Assembly: GCF_036964665.1 (NCBI RefSeq)
Contig: NZ_JBAMDA010000001.1
Coordinates: 1,364,001-1,428,000 of the forward strand
Reading direction: 5' to 3'
DNA from: Nitrobacter sp. NHB1
GTDB lineage: Bacteria; Pseudomonadota; Alphaproteobacteria; Rhizobiales; Xanthobacteraceae
Length of the DNA stretch: 64,000 bases
Part shown: positions 61,526-64,000 of the stretch, in pieces
Layout of the letters: each line of letters begins with the position of its first letter
Position numbering within the stretch: position 1 is the first letter of the stretch
Program-made: the position numbers and the translations under genes
Notes under the pieces: model-generated
Told to the model about the DNA's origin: nothing
Seen by the model: only the letters and a program-made list of their open reading frames with translations
The model's database searches: none

Positions 61526-62923
61526 TCATGCCGCCGGCAGCACCAGTTCGGCCCGCAGGCCGCCGATCGGCGCCGAGCCGAGCGTCAGGCTGCCGCCATA
61601 AAGGGCCGCGAGATCGGTGACGATCGACAACCCCAGTCCCGATCCCGGCTTGGTCTCGTCGAGCCGCCGGCCGCGCTGCGAGGCCTGCATCCGCTCGGCA
61701 TCCGACAGTCCGCTGCCGTCATCGTCGACGACGATGTGCAGCATCGCCGGCCCGGCTCCGGCAATTGGAGACACGGATGCCTCGATGAACACCCGCGACC
61801 GCGCCCATTTGCAGGCATTGTCGACAAGGTTGCCGGCCATTTCCTCAAGGTCCTGGCGCTCGCCGCGGAATTTCGCCGCCGCGCTGAGGTCGACCTCGAT
61901 GGCAACGCCGCGGTCGCGGTGAATCTTCTCCATGGTCCGGCGCAGCGCCTCGATGACGGGCGCGACATCGGTCACCGTTGCAACGACGGTGAGTCGCGCG
62001 GCGATGCGGGCGCGCTCCAGATGATGGACCACCTGATTGCGCATGACCTCGGCCTGTTCGAGCACCTTGGCGGCGAAGGGATCGCGCTCGTGCGCGTTGG
62101 CTTCGTTGATGATGACCGAGAGCGGCGTCTTGACCGCGTGCGCGAGATTGCCGACATGGGTGCGGGCGCGCTCGACGATCTCGCGGTTGGCATCGATCAG
62201 CGCATTGGTCTCGCGGGCGAGCGGCGCGATCTCGACCGGAAACTCGCCCTCCAGCCGCTCGGCGCGGCCGGACCGGATGTCGGCGATGGCGTCTGAAATG
62301 CGTTTCAGCGGAGCGAGACCGAATCGCACCTGAAAGATCGTGGTCAGCAGCAGCCCGATCGTGAGCGCGGCAAACGTGCCGCCGAGGTAATAGTCGAAGG
62401 TCCGCGTTTCATCGAAAATCTCGGTGGCGTCTCCGGCCACCGTGACGCGGAACTTGCCGTCGGCGCCGAGATCGACCGGCCGCTCCACCATGCGCAGGGT
62501 CTGCCCTTCGGGGCCGTCGACATAGCCGACGCGGACCCCCGACGAAGAGAGCTCGATGCCCTGATCCTCCAGCTTCGGCAGCTTCTTGTCCCACAGCGAG
62601 CGGGACGCACGAATCTCTTTTTTGTCCGGATCGGTGCGGACGATCTCCCAGTACCAGCCCGACAGCGGCAGATCGAACAGCGGCTCGCCGAGCGACTGGA
62701 ACTGGTGATCGAGCGGCTCGTCCGGCGTCGCCGCTTCGGCGATCAGGGTGCGGAGATAGAGATTGAGGCGGCGGTCGAAGGCGCGCTCGGACGCCGCGCG
62801 ATAGACCGACGACAGCACCACGCCGGTGATAAACAGAATAACCACCACCCAGGCGGTCGCGGACAGGAACAGCCGCGTTGCGAGCGAATTCGAGCGGCCG
62901 CCCCGAAATCGCCTAGCGCGCAT
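61526..62923 (-). CDS. PhoQ/FeuQ-type sensor histidine kinase
   Basis: This inner-membrane kinase of 465 aa has helices near 19-40 and 178-200 around a periplasmic sensor of about 135 residues, then a HAMP-like linker. H262 is in the PhoQ-type box GNLAHAVKTPLSVI, with N box NLVDNACKWA and G boxes DDGSGLSDAE and GSGLGLSIVTD. It overlaps the regulator stop by 11 bp, so the pair is coupled. FeuPQ of rhizobia is the closest named relative I recognise; signals in that group relate to cyclic glucans, iron or divalent cations. Confidence 0.88.
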   Translation of the reverse strand: MRARRFRGGRSNSLATRLFLSATAWVVVILFITGVVLSSVYRAASERAFDRRLNLYLRTLIAEAATPDEPLDHQFQSLGEPLFDLPLSGWYWEIVRTDPDKKEIRASRSLWDKKLPKLEDQGIELSSSGVRVGYVDGPEGQTLRMVERPVDLGADGKFRVTVAGDATEIFDETRTFDYYLGGTFAALTIGLLLTTIFQVRFGLAPLKRISDAIADIRSGRAERLEGEFPVEIAPLARETNALIDANREIVERARTHVGNLAHAVKTPLSVIINEANAHERDPFAAKVLEQAEVMRNQVVHHLERARIAARLTVVATVTDVAPVIEALRRTMEKIHRDRGVAIEVDLSAAAKFRGERQDLEEMAGNLVDNACKWARSRVFIEASVSPIAGAGPAMLHIVVDDDGSGLSDAERMQASQRGRRLDETKPGSGLGLSIVTDLAALYGGSLTLGSAPIGGLRAELVLPAA

Positions 62924-63581
62924 CTGCCGGCGGCGTCAGCAGGTAGCCGAGCCCGCGGACCGTCTGGATGATATCGACGTCCAGCTTCTTGCGGATGCGG
63001 CCGACAAAGACTTCAATGGTGTTGGAGTCGCGATCGAAATCCTGATCGTAGAGATGCTCGACCAGCTCGGTGCGCGACACCACCCTCCCGGTATGATGCA
63101 TGAGATAGGCGAGCAGCCGGTATTCATGCGATGTCATCTTGACCGGATTGCCGCCGACGCTGACGCGCCCGGTGCGGGTATCCAGCGTCACCGGCCCGCA
63201 GGACAGTTCGGATTGCGCATGTCCGGTGCTCCGCCGCAGCAGCGCGCGAATCCGCGCCAGAACTTCCTCGAGATGGAAGGGTTTTGCGACATAATCGTCG
63301 GCGCCGGCGTCGAATCCCTGCACCTTGTCGCTCCAGCGGTCGCGTGCGGTGAGAATCAGGACCGGCATGGTGCGGTCATTGCGCCGCCAGGCCTCCAGCA
63401 CCGAAATGCCGTCCATCTTCGGCAGGCCGATATCGAGCACGACGGCGTCATACGGTTCGCTGTCGCCGAGGAAATGCCCCTCCTCGCCATCGAACGCTCG
63501 GTCGACCACATAACCGGCGTCGGTCAGCGCCGTCGTGAGCTGACGATTGAGATCGGGATCGTCTTCGACGACGAGAAGGCG
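62913..63581 (-). CDS. PhoP/FeuP-type response regulator
   Basis: This OmpR-family regulator of 222 aa has its phospho-Asp in VVLDIGLPKMDG, conserved TARD and AKPFHLEE, and a C-terminal winged helix ending TVRGLGYLL. The TTG at 63581 is chosen because GGAG lies 6 nt upstream and the protein then opens with RLLVVEDDPD at the usual place. An upstream ATG at 63656 would add 25 unconserved residues. It partners the kinase at 61526-62923. Confidence 0.88.
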   Translation of the reverse strand, partial: RLLVVEDDPDLNRQLTTALTDAGYVVDRAFDGEEGHFLGDSEPYDAVVLDIGLPKMDGISVLEAWRRNDRTMPVLILTARDRWSDKVQGFDAGADDYVAKPFHLEEVLARIRALLRRSTGHAQSELSCGPVTLDTRTGRVSVGGNPVKMTSHEYRLLAYLMHHTGRVVSRTELVEHLYDQDFDRDSNTIEVFVGRIRKKLDVDIIQTVRGLGYLLTPPADAR

Positions 63582-63746
63582 CAAGGCAGGCTCCGCTGAT
63601 TCCGGTTTGCCTGGCCAAGATGAACCGTCATCGTGTGAATGGCAAATGAACGCCAAAAGCCGCTTATACTCATATTTCGGTGCTCCTGCCGCCTCCGCAG
63701 GAAGCGGTCAGAGCCCGGCGCAGCCGCCCGGCTCTCCCCCCGGTGT

Positions 63747-63998
63747 TCACGTCGTGGTCGAGCCGTCGTCCGGCGGCAACGGGCTCAAAAACGCGTCGGC
63801 CGCCGCGTTGACCCGGGCCAGCACCGCGTCGATCTGCTCGGGCGTGGCGTTGCTGCCGCCGATCAGGCCGGCGATGGCCTGGACGTAGGGGATCGACGAG
63901 ACCACGCCCTGCTCGATCGCGGGCGCGACCTTGACGATGGCGCTGACGATGGCTTCGGCGGCTGCGAGGCCGGCCTCGATTTCTGCTGCGGTGACCAT
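63747..63998 (-). CDS. small hydrophobic hypothetical protein
   Basis: This protein of 83 aa is alanine- and isoleucine-rich. It has a predicted amphipathic or membrane helix (IVSAIVKVAPAIEQGVV) and an acidic PPDDGSTTT tail. The start at 63998 lies at the window edge, so a longer form cannot be excluded. No family was recognised; it is reminiscent of small phage or holin-like proteins in composition, but nothing nearby supports a prophage. Confidence 0.5.
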   Translation of the reverse strand: MVTAAEIEAGLAAAEAIVSAIVKVAPAIEQGVVSSIPYVQAIAGLIGGSNATPEQIDAVLARVNAAADAFLSPLPPDDGSTTT

Positions 63999-64000
63999 GT

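Noticed and set aside
63597-64000. Start of a prophage or gene-transfer region at the right edge
   Set aside because: Only one small alanine-rich ORF is visible; no integrase, att site or structural gene supports it.

Overview
The window is chromosomal DNA from a GC-rich alphaproteobacterium, most likely of the Bradyrhizobiaceae/Nitrobacteraceae (Bradyrhizobium, Rhodopseudomonas, Nitrobacter, Afipia). The evidence is protein flavour, gene neighbourhoods such as ccmIEFH-degP and two-component system-glnE, and palindromic intergenic repeats of the kind known from this family. A form II cox operon, a NarK-type transporter and a nitrosative-stress-like operon would fit Nitrobacter, but the genus is a guess. 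No rRNA, tRNA, CRISPR array, transposase or prophage structural gene was found.

Layout. 1-5.6 kb: housekeeping genes (5' end of class II DAHP synthase, glutathione reductase, a DUF2059 secreted protein, rpiA, gph, moaA). 5.9-9.3 kb: a TRAP transporter with its binding protein on the opposite strand. 9.6-14.3 kb: Mrp ATPase, a beta-hydroxyacid dehydrogenase, a DivJ-like kinase behind a perfect CtrA box, and a periplasmic aspartic protease. 14.3-33.1 kb: alpha-glucan/trehalose block, with malQ divergent from glgE, treS-mak, glgB, glgX, treZ, treY and glgP. Several of these genes overlap by 1-4 bp. Together they encode the GlgE route (trehalose to maltose to maltose-1-phosphate to glucan), branching, debranching, phosphorolysis and the TreYZ route back to trehalose.

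33.2-36.0 kb: an operon of largely uncharacterised genes (small DUF2249 protein, His-bearing polytopic membrane protein, double DUF2249 protein, MIP18/SufT-like protein). It lies behind a promoter overlapped by an 11-1-11 palindrome resembling an NsrR operator. This is the best candidate for an undescribed system here, probably in nitric-oxide or Fe-S stress. 36.0-39.8 kb: coxS-coxL-coxM of form II; the CoxS protein has lost one cluster cysteine. 40-42.5 kb: HU-like protein, VanZ-like protein and a CDF metal exporter. 42.7-48.2 kb: PleC-like PAS kinase and glnE.

48.2-59.2 kb reads on the minus strand as ccmI-ccmE-ccmF-ccmH, degP, response regulator, [2.5 kb segment with a NarK-type transporter], sensor kinase, glnE. 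The segment between the regulator and kinase is bordered by direct copies of one palindromic repeat and looks like an insertion that split a two-component operon. 59.4-64 kb: a conserved protein of unknown function, a glycine-zipper lipoprotein, a PhoPQ/FeuPQ-type two-component system, and a small protein at the edge.
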